Source: Lysobacterales bacterium (GTDB lineage Bacteria; Pseudomonadota; Gammaproteobacteria; Xanthomonadales; SZUA-38). From it: a stretch of DNA of 50,471 nt. Below, one piece after another: positions 1 through 9,685 of the stretch. Under the pieces are notes generated by a model that was given only the letters and a program-made list of their open reading frames with translations, made no database searches and was not told where the DNA came from. The position numbers and the translations under genes were made by a program. The DNA lies in contig JASJDM010000044.1 of assembly GCA_030065125.1 (NCBI GenBank), positions 1 to 50,471 on the forward strand. Direction: 5' to 3'. Each line of letters starts with the position of its first letter. Within the stretch, counting starts at the first letter, position 1.

Positions 1-1
1 G

Positions 2-1108
2 CTAGTCGTAGACGTCGATCATCTTTGCATCCACTTGAAACGGCAGCTGGCTGCAGAGCGTGTCATCGATGGGTAACTCCGCGTGGCGCCACAGGGGTTC
101 CCAGCAGTGGTGTCGTTCCAGAAGCTCTCGCGCGGCGTCCTGCTCAGCGCTCGCCAGTGCCAGGAAGTGGTTGCGCAACTGTTGCAGGCACCACACCCGA
201 TATTTTGACCAGCGGGCCCGGCGGTATCGAACACCGCCGATGTCTGCATCGAACAGCCGCTGACCGGCCGCGACCGCCTCGACATTGGCGCATAGGTAGG
301 GCAGGTAGTGGCCGCCGATCTCGTCGAGGATCGGACCCCAGTCATCGGGAATGCCCTCCAGCAAGGTGCCGACACAGTGCTCCAGGCGGGTATTCCACAG
401 TCGGGCGGCCCATTCCGCCACGGCCGGTGCCCGCTGGCGCATCAGCTCCGCCGGAATCGGATCGAGTCCGAAATGGCGGAAGAACGGGCCGGAAAAGCCG
501 ATGTCGGCAAGACTGGGGCTGTCTCCCAACAGAAACGGTCGTTCGCGAAAAATGGCCTCCAGTTGGTCCAGGGTACGCAGGTAAATCGCTTCCACACCCG
601 CTACCTGGTCCTCGGTGATACCGTCGCCCGCGGTGTAGCCCTTCCTCTGGCGCCGGATCAGCATCCAGCGCTTGATAAACAGCGGCAGGGGCTGCTCCGC
701 TGTAATTTCCTCAGCGAGATGGGTACTGGCAAAGCGGGCGCCCCGGTCGTAGTACCAGCGGTAGTGCATCGCCGGGCGCCACAGCCACTCATCGGCGTAA
801 TCTTCCAGCAACAGGCTGAAGAAGCGTTGCAGTGGATCAACGGGAAAAACCGCAGGCGCTGGGTACTCGTGTTCGAACCACTGGATGATGGGCGTGGAGT
901 CGCTCATCCAACGACCGTCGGCAAGCTCCAGGGCGGGCATCTGCGCCGATCCGGTCTTTGCCGCTATCCGTTTGGCCAGGCCGGGGTGGGTCAGGGGTTG
1001 CATCTGGTAGGGGATACCCTTGATCCGGAAATAGTTCTCCAGCTTTCCGGTGAAGTACGAGATGCTGGAACCGTAAACCGTAGCGGGAAATATGGAATCT
1101 GACGGCAT
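2..1108 (-). CDS. Glutathione S-transferase-like protein
   Basis: The 368-residue product has a thioredoxin-like N-terminal half (about residues 8-85, beginning VYGSSISYFTGKLENYF) and an all-helical C-terminal half containing RPFLLGDSPSLADIGF, the usual GST C-terminal capping motif. It is longer than a typical GST (about 210-250), with an extra C-terminal helical stretch. GSTs conjugate or isomerise electrophiles with glutathione in the cytoplasm. The substrate here is unknown. It is the last gene of the minus-strand operon that starts with the DUF1302 gene, 270 bp after the propeller gene, so it may have its own promoter. The stop codon lies at the very edge of the window and the gene is complete. 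The family call is good; activity is inferred. Confidence 0.85.
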   Translation of the reverse strand: MPSDSIFPATVYGSSISYFTGKLENYFRIKGIPYQMQPLTHPGLAKRIAAKTGSAQMPALELADGRWMSDSTPIIQWFEHEYPAPAVFPVDPLQRFFSLLLEDYADEWLWRPAMHYRWYYDRGARFASTHLAEEITAEQPLPLFIKRWMLIRRQRKGYTAGDGITEDQVAGVEAIYLRTLDQLEAIFRERPFLLGDSPSLADIGFSGPFFRHFGLDPIPAELMRQRAPAVAEWAARLWNTRLEHCVGTLLEGIPDDWGPILDEIGGHYLPYLCANVEAVAAGQRLFDADIGGVRYRRARWSKYRVWCLQQLRNHFLALASAEQDAARELLERHHCWEPLWRHAELPIDDTLCSQLPFQVDAKMIDVYD

Positions 1109-1378
1109 CAGAAATCTAAACCCCCTCTTTTGAAGTTATAGATAGCATGGCAGGCCTCACATTATGCAGAGAGTTGTGATTCAAGTCTCACACCTCGAGT
1201 TCTCGTCCGCACACGTTGCTATTGGGCTAGCCCGAACATTTCATGAGCAGGCGGTTTTGGTCTGATTGATTGACGAGACTGGCGGTTTTCTGCACGGTCA
1301 TGGTTGCGGCACGTGGTCGGCGAACCTCGATTTGAATGAGTTGGAGGCGACCCTGGATGAAAGCGCCGCGCCGGGTCA

Positions 1379-2638
1379 CTAGCGCACTTCGACCCTCGAG
1401 ATGCTGTTAAAGGTCAGGTAATAGAAGTCACGGGCCCAGCCCGGACTGGAGAAGATCACCCCCTGGGAAATGCTGTTCAGCGAAGCCCTGCCTTTTTCCT
1501 CGCCGCTCTCGATATCCAGTACGACGGTGGAATCTCCGAAGCGCTTGTAGTCGTTTGTGACAACTTCAGCGGTATCCTGGTAATAGATCATGTGCCCACC
1601 GCAACCAAAGGCCGTCTTCTGCCAGATCTTGGACAGTGCTCCGGAAGACTCGTCGTACTTGAAGCCGCAGATGACGCTGTTGGCGGAATCGTAAGCCACC
1701 AGGATCTTTCTTTGGTGACAGTAGAGAGGAGGATTGGTGACGCTGCCACCGTCGATGCCGCTGACGGCCGCCATGGTGTTGCTGCCTGCATCGCCCAGGG
1801 AAACTCTGATGACGTTCAGGGGAGTAGGGGTAACCCCCGCGTTGATCATGGACACCTTGTAACTATGCTTGCCATTATCCATGAACCAGGCATCGTTGCC
1901 GCTGATCACCGGGTCCCAGCCATAAGACTGTTGTGACCCTTGGTTGTAGTCAAAAATCCAATTCTCATCCAGTTCGGCCTTTCCGCTCTCATCATTCCAG
2001 TGATAGCGGAAGATCGATCGTGTCCCGGTAACATAGACTGTATTGCCCTTGGCGCTCAGTCGTGAAATAGAGGGCTCGAGAGTTTCAATAGACTCGCAGA
2101 CCGGCCGCATAGTGTCCGGATCGAGAATCGTCAGCACCGCATTTCTGGTGTCGCTTAGCTGTTTCATCACCAGGTAACCGTTATCCAGGATCACCAGGGA
2201 GTTGTAGGGTTCGGCCTTCGGCAGCCGGAAGCTGCTCACCAGTTCGCAATTGGGGTCCAGGCGATGGCAGTAGGAACCGTAGGTGACGTAGAGATCACCA
2301 TTGCGGTGCACGGCAAACCCGCCGGGCCACATGCCGCCCGCTTTCAGTTTCGGGGATCGCGCGATGGGTTCCAGGCTCACCGGATCGATTTTCTCGATCC
2401 TTGAATGGGCCGGCAGCCTGAGCAGTCGATTACGCATCATCGCGATGGTCATCAGGTAAACCTCTCCCGGCTCCCTCAGAACCACCATGTTGCCGGACAT
2501 CAGGCGCCGGCTGGTGCTGACCAGTTTCTCGCCCGGTTGGATATCCAGACCGCGGATGCCCCGCGGTATCTGCAGGCGTTGAGGTCCTCCATCTTCCCCC
2601 GGCCACGGGCTGTCGAAGTAGCCTTTTCTCCGGTCCAT
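1379..2638 (-). CDS. Soluble beta-propeller-like hypothetical protein
   Basis: I chose the ATG at 2638 because GAGAGGAAG lies just upstream; an upstream in-frame extension to 2737 lacks a ribosome site and overlaps a PPIase-like remnant. The 419-residue product shows repeated strand-rich blocks with an NGDLYVTYG-type motif, VILDNGYLVMK, NTVYVTGTRSIFRYHW and KILVAYDSANSVICGF, as expected for an NHL/SMP-30/PQQ-like propeller. No signal peptide is visible, so it is probably cytoplasmic. No catalytic residues can be assigned. It is co-oriented with, and follows, the acyl-CoA synthetase gene, which suggests a role in handling the same hydrophobic compound. I do not recognise a named family. Confidence 0.75.
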   Translation of the reverse strand: MDRRKGYFDSPWPGEDGGPQRLQIPRGIRGLDIQPGEKLVSTSRRLMSGNMVVLREPGEVYLMTIAMMRNRLLRLPAHSRIEKIDPVSLEPIARSPKLKAGGMWPGGFAVHRNGDLYVTYGSYCHRLDPNCELVSSFRLPKAEPYNSLVILDNGYLVMKQLSDTRNAVLTILDPDTMRPVCESIETLEPSISRLSAKGNTVYVTGTRSIFRYHWNDESGKAELDENWIFDYNQGSQQSYGWDPVISGNDAWFMDNGKHSYKVSMINAGVTPTPLNVIRVSLGDAGSNTMAAVSGIDGGSVTNPPLYCHQRKILVAYDSANSVICGFKYDESSGALSKIWQKTAFGCGGHMIYYQDTAEVVTNDYKRFGDSTVVLDIESGEEKGRASLNSISQGVIFSSPGWARDFYYLTFNSISRVEVR

Positions 2639-2702
2639 GTCTTCCTCTCTATGATTGATGATCCTTCTTCGATTTTCGGGACAGCCCGCCGCCTGATTCG
2701 AA

Positions 2703-2825
2703 TCAACTGGCCTCGCTGTCATAGGCCGCCTCATCACTCGAAACGAACTCGAACAGCAGGAACAGTGCCGCCCCCAATACCGCGAAATGGACCAGGGGCT
2801 CGCTCAGGATTCTCTTAAGGTGGAC
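2703..2825 (-). pseudogene. Remnant of a PpiC-type isomerase N-terminus
   Basis: Directly after the stop of the acyl-CoA synthetase, the same frame stays open for 40 codons and ends with TGA at 2703-2705. Its translation (HLKRILSEPLVHFAVLGAAL, then FLLFEFVSSDEAA) aligns with the first 35 residues of the PpiC-like protein encoded at 18616 (MSLRSIIRDPLLHFLVLAAG, then LFFLHELLVHSNEED). Where the paralogue has its ATG this copy has GTC, and no ATG, GTG or TTG precedes the conserved block. It ends just after the membrane anchor. I read it as the stump of a second copy of that gene. A short membrane peptide from a non-standard start is possible but less likely. Confidence 0.6.
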
Positions 2826-2840
2826 TTCCGACCTTGAATT

Positions 2841-4478
2841 CTAATTTTGCAGAAACTGCACGCTGTCTCCCGAAAGGCGAGGTACGAAGCGGGGACGGTA
2901 GCTTTCCTCGATATGCTTGCGCTTGACCTTCATGGTCGGCGTCAGGAACGCATTCTCGATGGTCCATTCAGGAACGACGAATATGTTCCCGACCCTTTCG
3001 TGCGGCGGCAGTTCGCCGTTCACCTCGTTGAGCACTTCCTCGAGATCAGATTTGAGCGCTGCCGTATCCATTGTGCCAGCAGTCTCAGACAGCGTGACAA
3101 GCATCACGGGCTTATCGAGGCCGTGACCCATGACGCAAAACTGCGCGAGGTGCGGACAGCGGCCAAAGTAGTCTTCCACCCGCGTCGGTACGACGAACTT
3201 TCCTTTCGAGGTCTTGAACACTTCGCTGACCCGCCCCGTCACCCACAGGTTGCCGTCCTCGTCGAACCTGCCGGAGTCGCCACTGCAGTACCAGCCGTCA
3301 TGGAAGACTTCGCTCGTCTTTTCGGGTTCCAGGTAGTAGCCCTTCATCAATCCCTTGCTGTTGAACTGGATTTCATCCTGGTCCGAAAGACGTACCTGGA
3401 CGCTGTCGTCCATGGGCTGCCCGACGCAGCCGGAAATCGGTTGGTCGTCGTTGATCCAGGCGCAACCATGTACGAAGTTCTCGGTCATGCCGTATCCGTC
3501 TCTCAGCGCAATACCCATATCCAGGAACCAGTCCTGCACGTCGCGGGGACATGGAGCGGAGCCGGTGATGATCATTCGAGCCTTGCCCAGACCCAGCATC
3601 GTTGCGATCCCGGCCTTCTGGTCGTCGCTGAGAGCACCCTGGGCTTCTGGCGGTATCTTTGCGTCGACGCCCTGCTTGAATTTCACCCACAGCCGCGGCA
3701 CGGCGAAAAAAAACGTCGGTTGAACAGATCGAATCTCGTCGCCGAAGGTTGCCAGGCCTTCCGAGAAGGACAGGCTGGCGTTGGTATAGAGACTCACCAG
3801 TTCCACAATGATCCGCTCGGCGGCGTGGGACATGGGGAGAAACGAAAACAGCCGGTTCTCCTGCCCGTTCATCCGAAACGAGCGGGCCAGCCCGGGCACC
3901 ACGTGGCCGGGAGTCTGGTGCATATGCATCACGCCTTTCGGATTGCCGGTGGTGCCCGACGTGTAGATGATCGTGAAGATGCTTTCCGGATCGGGGACAG
4001 GGGAGTCTTTGTACGGCGCTAGTTCCTGTACGATCGTATCGAGGCTGTGGTCGCAGTCAATGCTGCAACCCAGCATCGCCACGGTACCCATTCCGCCCAC
4101 CAGCGCTTCGTGTGCGCGAGCCGACTGGTCGAAAGAACCCATGAACACCAGCTGGGATTCGCTGTGTTTAAAGATATAGTTTGCCGATTCGATGTCCTGG
4201 CCGGGATAGATCGGCACACTGATGTGACCGCTGAGCATGATCGCCAGGTCGACGATCGGCCAGTCCTTTGAATTGGCCGACCAAATGGCGATGCGACTTC
4301 CCGGCGGATAGTCCTTGCTGATCAGGAACGCAGCGATCCGGCGAACCTGGTCCGCTACCTCCCGCCACGTGTACTCCCGCCACTCCAGGTTCTTGGGCTG
4401 GCGCAGATACACCTGCTCGGGCGTTTCCTGCTCCCATCGATAAAACATCTCCAGCGGCGTTTTGACCATCGTATCCAT
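2841..4478 (-). CDS. Long-chain acyl-CoA synthetase (AMP-forming)
   Basis: The 545-residue product belongs to the ANL adenylating enzymes. The P-loop-like motif IYTSGTTGNPKGVMH sits near residue 170, GYGMTEN is the A5 motif, YCSGDSGRFDEDGNLWVTGR carries the ATP/ribose-binding Asp and hinge Arg, and FKTSKGKFV provides the downstream Lys region. It activates a carboxylic acid to acyl-AMP and then acyl-CoA in the cytoplasm. The closest family is the bacterial long-chain fatty acid-CoA ligase (FAA1/FadD15-like). The start at 4478 has AGAAGG upstream; a 9-codon longer form is possible. It lies 40 bp after the MMPL gene, which suggests that imported acids are activated on entry. Chain length or steroid specificity cannot be decided. 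Confidence 0.92.
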   Translation of the reverse strand: MDTMVKTPLEMFYRWEQETPEQVYLRQPKNLEWREYTWREVADQVRRIAAFLISKDYPPGSRIAIWSANSKDWPIVDLAIMLSGHISVPIYPGQDIESANYIFKHSESQLVFMGSFDQSARAHEALVGGMGTVAMLGCSIDCDHSLDTIVQELAPYKDSPVPDPESIFTIIYTSGTTGNPKGVMHMHQTPGHVVPGLARSFRMNGQENRLFSFLPMSHAAERIIVELVSLYTNASLSFSEGLATFGDEIRSVQPTFFFAVPRLWVKFKQGVDAKIPPEAQGALSDDQKAGIATMLGLGKARMIITGSAPCPRDVQDWFLDMGIALRDGYGMTENFVHGCAWINDDQPISGCVGQPMDDSVQVRLSDQDEIQFNSKGLMKGYYLEPEKTSEVFHDGWYCSGDSGRFDEDGNLWVTGRVSEVFKTSKGKFVVPTRVEDYFGRCPHLAQFCVMGHGLDKPVMLVTLSETAGTMDTAALKSDLEEVLNEVNGELPPHERVGNIFVVPEWTIENAFLTPTMKVKRKHIEESYRPRFVPRLSGDSVQFLQN

Positions 4479-4518
4479 CGGTATACCTTCTCTATTCATC
4501 ACCAAACGACCAAAGGAT

Positions 4519-7110
4519 TCAGGTTTGAAGTGCGGGTTCGCCGGGCGACGCTGTTTTGCCTTTACCCGCTTCTGCTTCCGGCCTGGGCTTGATCAGGAAT
4601 GTCGCCAGCGCCGGCATCAGGATCAGGGCGCCGAACATGTTCCAGATGAACATGAAGGTCAGCAGGATACCCATGTCGGCCTGGAACTTGATCGGCGACA
4701 TGGCCCAGGTGATGACGCCGGCAGCGAGCGTGACGCCGATCAGGGCAACAACCCGGCCGGTGAAATTAATGGTTTCATAGTAGGCCTGGGTCAGGTTCTT
4801 CCCTTCCCTTTCCTTTGCGAGGATAACGGTCAGGACGTACAGCGCGTAATCGACGCCGATGCCCACTCCCAGCGCAATGACCGGCAAGGTCGCCACCTTG
4901 ACACCAATGCCGAGAAAGACCATCAGCGCCTCGCACAGTATCGAGGTCAGCATCAGCGGCACCACGGCACAGACCACCCCGGTTACCGAGCGGAATGTCA
5001 GCAGGCACAGCAGGATCACTGCACCGTAGACGTAGAACAGCATCTCGCGATTGGCTTTCTTGACCACGATGTTGGTTGCCGCCTCGATGCCGGAGCTGCC
5101 AGCGGCGCCCAGGAACTCGACTGTGGCGGCTTCCGTGCCCGGCTCGGCGAACGCTTCGAGCGTTTCGGCACGCTCGATGGCGGCGTCGATATTCGGGTTA
5201 TCGACCGCGCCGAGAAACTCCACCTCGGCCTCACCGCCCCATTCCGCGTTAAACGCTTCGAGGGTATCGACGACGCGCGTCAGGGTTGCCGCCTTGTGGT
5301 CTGCAAGATAAACCAGCATCGGCCAGATTGAGCAACCCGCATCGACCATGCCGAGCGTCACCAGTTCTGTAACGGCGTAGTTGATGGAGCCCTGGTTGCG
5401 GAACAATGCCTCCCACTTGGGAAAACCCTCGTTGATGCCGGCCAGGATCTTCCGGGTCTGCACGTTGAGGCCGCGCACGTCCTCGACGCCCTCGAGCTGT
5501 CGCGTGCGCCATTCCAGTTCATTCGCCAGGCTCATCACCTCGTATCTGCTGCAGGAATCCGGCGGCGTCCTCACGATGACCGCGAAGATATCGCTGCTGA
5601 CAGAGTAGTTGGCACTCATGTACGCAACGTCGAGATTGTAGCGCGAATCCGGTCGCAGTTCCGGTGCGCCGGGATCCAGGTCGCCGATCTGCAGGTCCTG
5701 GGCAACGATCAACCCGCCAACAGCCAGGGCCACGCCTACGGCAATGGCTGCCGCGGCCGGCTTGCGATGGGTGAACATCAGCAGGAAACGCCACAGGCCG
5801 TGCATTTCGTCGATGGGCTTGGGCGGCGCCGATGCTCGCTGCACGGCGTGCTCGTGGACGCCGGTATAGGACAGGACCACGGGTACCAGGATGAGATTGG
5901 TGAAGATCAGTACCAGCACACCGATGCTGGCGGTAATCGCGAGATCCTGGATCACCGGGATCATGATGATCATCAGCACCGCGAAGCCGACGCCATCGGA
6001 CAACAGTGCCGTCACGCCCGCCAGGAACAGCCTCCGGAAGGTATAGCGCGCCGCAATATAGGCGTGGGTGCCACGTCCCATGTCTTGGAGGACCCCATTC
6101 AATTTCTGTGCACCGTGACTGACCCCGATGGCGAATACCAGGAACGGAACCAGAATGGAGAAGGGATCCAGGTCGTAGCCGAACACCACCAGCAGCCCCA
6201 GCTGCCAGACAACGGCCACCACGGTACAGAGGATGACAATCAGTGTCGACTGGAAACAGCGGGTGTACCAATGCAGCAGAATCGTCGCAATGACCACCGC
6301 AATGAGGAAGAAAAGCATGACGGCGGTCATGCCTTCGATCAGGTCACCCACGAGCTTGGCAAATCCGGTGATATGCAGGTCGACGTTGCCCGCAGCCTGC
6401 ACGGCAGCGATGATTTTTTCGTCATTCTCGGTGGCGGCATTGGTATTGCCCCGGAAATAGGAGCGGATCTGCTCCAGCCGATCGCCCAGCTCGGAGTAAT
6501 CGAGCCGATCTCCCGTTTCAGGGTTGATATCCAGCAGCGGGACAATCATCGCTGCCGAGGATTCATCGTTGGATATGAGGTCGCCGATGATTCCCGCCCT
6601 GAGAATGTTTCGCCGCAGCTCGGTCAGGGACTCGGGCGAGCCGTCGTAGTCGTCGGGCACGACCGGGCCACCCTCGAAACCCTGCTCGGTCACCACCTTC
6701 CAGCGGGTGCTCGGCGTCCACAGGGATTTCATGCCGATGCGGTTGACACCCGGGATATAGAAGATCTCCTCGTTGACCTTTTCCATCAGGTCGAGGAATT
6801 CCTTCGTGTAGATCTGACCTTCGCTGGTTGAAACGACGATTCGGAGGCTATTGCCAAGGCCTTTCAGGTCTGTCCGGTTTTCCTGGTAATTGACGATGTA
6901 GGGGTGATTTTTCGGCAGGGTCTTGTCAAAACCTGCCTGCAGGTTGATCTGTATCGCCTGGTAGCCAAGGAACAGCGTCACCAGCGTGCACAGCACAACA
7001 ACGATGCTTCGATTGTTGAACACGAGCCGTTCCAGGAACGGGCCGGAATCGGGATCGAAGTTCTTGAGGTCGCTGATAATCGGCAGATCGCTTTGTTCCG
7101 CGTGGGCCAT
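4519..7110 (-). CDS. MMPL/RND-superfamily transporter
   Basis: The 863-residue product has the RND layout: one N-terminal membrane segment (about 35-55), a large periplasmic loop, five or six segments, a second periplasmic loop and a second set of segments ending near residue 845. FAIGVSHGAQKLNGVLQDMG and ALGVGIGVDYALYVL are the membrane motifs usual in MMPL proteins. Such proteins move lipids or hydrophobic compounds at the expense of proton motive force. The start at 7110 has CGGAGG eight bases upstream; the open frame extends 24 codons further without support. It lies between the YCF48-like gene (28 bp) and the acyl-CoA synthetase (40 bp), an arrangement seen repeatedly with DUF1302/DUF1329 genes. 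Direction of transport is unknown. Confidence 0.92.
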   Translation of the reverse strand: MAHAEQSDLPIISDLKNFDPDSGPFLERLVFNNRSIVVVLCTLVTLFLGYQAIQINLQAGFDKTLPKNHPYIVNYQENRTDLKGLGNSLRIVVSTSEGQIYTKEFLDLMEKVNEEIFYIPGVNRIGMKSLWTPSTRWKVVTEQGFEGGPVVPDDYDGSPESLTELRRNILRAGIIGDLISNDESSAAMIVPLLDINPETGDRLDYSELGDRLEQIRSYFRGNTNAATENDEKIIAAVQAAGNVDLHITGFAKLVGDLIEGMTAVMLFFLIAVVIATILLHWYTRCFQSTLIVILCTVVAVVWQLGLLVVFGYDLDPFSILVPFLVFAIGVSHGAQKLNGVLQDMGRGTHAYIAARYTFRRLFLAGVTALLSDGVGFAVLMIIMIPVIQDLAITASIGVLVLIFTNLILVPVVLSYTGVHEHAVQRASAPPKPIDEMHGLWRFLLMFTHRKPAAAAIAVGVALAVGGLIVAQDLQIGDLDPGAPELRPDSRYNLDVAYMSANYSVSSDIFAVIVRTPPDSCSRYEVMSLANELEWRTRQLEGVEDVRGLNVQTRKILAGINEGFPKWEALFRNQGSINYAVTELVTLGMVDAGCSIWPMLVYLADHKAATLTRVVDTLEAFNAEWGGEAEVEFLGAVDNPNIDAAIERAETLEAFAEPGTEAATVEFLGAAGSSGIEAATNIVVKKANREMLFYVYGAVILLCLLTFRSVTGVVCAVVPLMLTSILCEALMVFLGIGVKVATLPVIALGVGIGVDYALYVLTVILAKEREGKNLTQAYYETINFTGRVVALIGVTLAAGVITWAMSPIKFQADMGILLTFMFIWNMFGALILMPALATFLIKPRPEAEAGKGKTASPGEPALQT

Positions 7111-7138
7111 GGTTTGCCTCCGACTGATTCGTGTTGGG

Positions 7139-8212
7139 CTAGTGCTCGAAGCGCACCCGCTGGATACCGTTGGGCCCGGCAATCAGCAGCGTGTTGGGGT
7201 CGATCTCTGCGACCGCGTAGATCCTCTCGACGCCTGGCAGCTGGATTTTATTGAAGCTGATTCCGTCGTCATCGCTCAGCAGGATGTCGCCGGCCTGCCC
7301 CGCCAGAAGCACGCGGCCATCGGACAGCACGATCGAATCGACCAGCGAGCTGCTGGGCGGCTTTTCTACAGCGGTCCAGGTCTCGCCCACATCCACGGTG
7401 CGATACGCCCTGCCCCGCAGGCCGGCCATGATGACGGATCCATCGTTGGCCGTGATGCAGGTGAAGAAGCTGCCTTCCCAGGGTGTAGACAGCGCGACAG
7501 CCGACTGCTTGCCCAGGTCGCCAACCAGTGCCAGCCCGATTTCGCCGGCGATGAAAAAACGGCCGTCGTCGAGCTCGGTAAAGTCGAACAGGTGATTGAA
7601 GCCGTAGTTTTCGATGATATGCATGCGGTGTTCCCAGGTTTTGCCCCCGTCGAGGGTCCACAGGAACATGCCGTAGGCGCCGGCCACGTGGCCAAAGGTA
7701 TCGCTGTGGAAATGGACGCCGAAAAACGGCTTGTCGGCACCCTGCTCGATGGCGAATTGCATTTCTTCCACCAGCATCTGCAGCATTTCGTCCGCGGGAT
7801 CCTGCTGCAGAAGTTCCTGGTACAAAGCGAGGCCGTCTTTTCCGTATTGCCTGCCGTCGTACTGCTTGACCCAACTTGCACCACCGTCTGACGAGTGCAG
7901 GATGACGCCGTCGTGCCCGACCGCCCAGCCCAGCTCTGGCCGGGGGAAGTGCAGGTCCAGGATGCTGCTGCGAACCGGCACTTCTGCCTGGGTCCAGGTC
8001 TCACCGTTATCGTCTGAGTAAATGATGTGACCGTGGTGTCCGGTGGCCAACAGGCGATCCCCGACTCGGCTGACCGAGTACAGCAGGGATTTGGGTGCCA
8101 GATCGCTGGGTACCGCCGGCAGGTCAAGCACGTCGTAGCTGGCATATGCGGTGGGCCAGGCCAGGGTGCCGGCCAGCAACAGATGGCGAATGCGCGTCAT
8201 GAACACGACCAT
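7139..8212 (-). CDS. YCF48-like exported beta-propeller protein
   Basis: The 357-residue product begins with an export signal (RIRHLLLAGTLAWPTAYAS) and continues with BNR/Asp-box-like repeats: GHHGHIIYSDDNGETW, GHDGVILHSSDGGASW, LWTLDGGKTWEH, YRTVDVGETW and AGDILLSDDDGISF. These are typical of YCF48/HCF136-like seven-bladed propellers, named after a photosystem II assembly factor but common in non-photosynthetic bacteria beside MMPL transporters. It is probably periplasmic and may be an accessory of the transporter encoded 28 bp downstream. The start at 8212 was preferred over 8200 because a G-rich ribosome site (GGGGGGA) lies at the right distance. The upstream open extension overlaps the DUF1329 gene and is not coding. 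Confidence 0.88.
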   Translation of the reverse strand: MVVFMTRIRHLLLAGTLAWPTAYASYDVLDLPAVPSDLAPKSLLYSVSRVGDRLLATGHHGHIIYSDDNGETWTQAEVPVRSSILDLHFPRPELGWAVGHDGVILHSSDGGASWVKQYDGRQYGKDGLALYQELLQQDPADEMLQMLVEEMQFAIEQGADKPFFGVHFHSDTFGHVAGAYGMFLWTLDGGKTWEHRMHIIENYGFNHLFDFTELDDGRFFIAGEIGLALVGDLGKQSAVALSTPWEGSFFTCITANDGSVIMAGLRGRAYRTVDVGETWTAVEKPPSSSLVDSIVLSDGRVLLAGQAGDILLSDDDGISFNKIQLPGVERIYAVAEIDPNTLLIAGPNGIQRVRFEH

Positions 8213-8276
8213 GTTTGGTCCCCCCAGTGGGTCGACTGGCGGGGCGCCAACTTCGCGGCGCCCGGCCTGGTCGTGG

Positions 8277-9635
8277 TTATCGAATACCGCCCCGGGCCAT
8301 GCCCTTGGCAGTGAAGTACTTGTCGCCCCGGTCCACCCCGTTCTTGAACTTGCCGGGTATGGGTTTGGTGTTGATGTTGTAAATGCCCTGCAGCAGGTCG
8401 TAGGTGCCGTAGGCGAAGTCGTAGCGGGACTTGATGTCGTAGAGATTGACGGGATAGACATAGTGAACCCGCCACAGATTGCCGCGGCCGTCGTAGGTTT
8501 CGCCGGCAATGGCGGACCAGGTGTCTTCGTCGACGTAGTAACGGCGCTTGCCATACAGGTGGCGCGCGCCGTCTTTCAGGTCGCCCTCTATAACCCAGAC
8601 GCGATGCAGCTCCCAGCGGATAAACTCGGGTTTCAGGAATTTTTCACCCAGTGCATCTTCGACCTTGGTTTGAAACACGAAGTCGTAACTGTTGTAAGGA
8701 ATATAGATTTCCTGCTTGCCGATGAGCTTCCAGTTGTAGCGCTCCGGTGACCCGTTGAAAACGAAGGAATCGTCGTAAGTCGAGGTGCCCGCAACACCGG
8801 GATTGGGCGTGTCGAACGAGACGGCCGGCGCCAGTCGCACCCGCCGCTGACCGGTCAGGTACTGCCAGGCTCTGCGCCCTTTACCTTCGGTGAAGTCGGA
8901 ACCCGGCTCGTGGACCAACAGGATTTCGCCGGCTCGCCGTGCGGGAGCCGAGTAATTGATACGCAGCTTCACCCAGGAGTCCTGCACCGGCTCGTCCGGT
9001 GTTTTGAATATGGGAAAGACATTTGTCAGGTCACCAATGGTGGACAGCACGGGCTTACCATTGGAGCCAACGTAGTAGGTGGCGTAGTCGAGCGTGTGAT
9101 CGGAACCGTAGCGCACCAGGTGGTTCCACAGGACTTCCGCTCCCGAGGCAGGAATCGGGAACGGCGTGCCCGGGTAGTTGCCCTCGATCTTCAGCCCATC
9201 CGCCACCAGGGTTGCGCCGGTTGCGTTGGCGCGGCTGTTCTTGTAAAGCCAATCGGGAGAAATCGAGTCGCGGCGCGACGGGTAGACCTTCATCTCGAAC
9301 CCGGCCGATCCCAGTTTTTCAAACACGCCCTTGGTGCCCTCGGTCAGCTTGTCGGCGTGTTGCTGCCAGTTGCCGGCATTGATGGTGAGTATGGGCTGGT
9401 CGTCCGGATACGGATTGACGTAGTTGTCCGAACCGGCAACAAAGCTGGCCGGAACGGCCGGGCCTTCCGGGTTCCACGGCGGGATCGTGCCGTCCGCGTT
9501 GCCCGCGGCCTCCGCGCCCATGGGCGTCAGGTCCTTTCCGAGCCGCGCGGCTTCTTGCTCTGACACGGCGGCAAAGGCGCTGGTCGCGAGCAGTGCGACG
9601 GTGCAAAACGTTGCTGGAAACTTGATGTAATTCAT
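8277..9635 (-). CDS. DUF1329 exported protein
   Basis: The 452-residue product has a clear signal peptide (MNYIKFPATFCTVALLATSA, cleavage after AFA) and then the DUF1329 signature: AARLGKDLTPMGAEAAGNAD, IPPWNPEGPA, and late motifs WELHRVWVIEGDLKDGARH, YGKRRYYVDEDTW and WRVHYVYP. DUF1329 proteins resemble outer-membrane lipoprotein-sorting folds (LolB/LolA-like) and are almost always encoded next to DUF1302 genes. They are thought to act in the periplasm or at the outer membrane on hydrophobic substrates. The start at 9635 has AGAGGG upstream. It lies 50 bp downstream of the DUF1302 gene. The family call is firm; the biochemical role is not established. Confidence 0.93.
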   Translation of the reverse strand: MNYIKFPATFCTVALLATSAFAAVSEQEAARLGKDLTPMGAEAAGNADGTIPPWNPEGPAVPASFVAGSDNYVNPYPDDQPILTINAGNWQQHADKLTEGTKGVFEKLGSAGFEMKVYPSRRDSISPDWLYKNSRANATGATLVADGLKIEGNYPGTPFPIPASGAEVLWNHLVRYGSDHTLDYATYYVGSNGKPVLSTIGDLTNVFPIFKTPDEPVQDSWVKLRINYSAPARRAGEILLVHEPGSDFTEGKGRRAWQYLTGQRRVRLAPAVSFDTPNPGVAGTSTYDDSFVFNGSPERYNWKLIGKQEIYIPYNSYDFVFQTKVEDALGEKFLKPEFIRWELHRVWVIEGDLKDGARHLYGKRRYYVDEDTWSAIAGETYDGRGNLWRVHYVYPVNLYDIKSRYDFAYGTYDLLQGIYNINTKPIPGKFKNGVDRGDKYFTAKGMARGGIR

Positions 9636-9685
9636 TCTTGCTACCCTCTTTTTCCTTTTCATTCCTCGGTATCGTGGCATCACGC

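Noticed and set aside
1258..1382. An open plus-strand stretch of about 40 codons (ETGGFLHGHGCGTWSANLDL and on) ending at the propeller gene stop
   Set aside because: It has no start codon after an in-frame TGA, no ribosome site and no family I can name. It might be a gene remnant, but the support is too thin for a feature.
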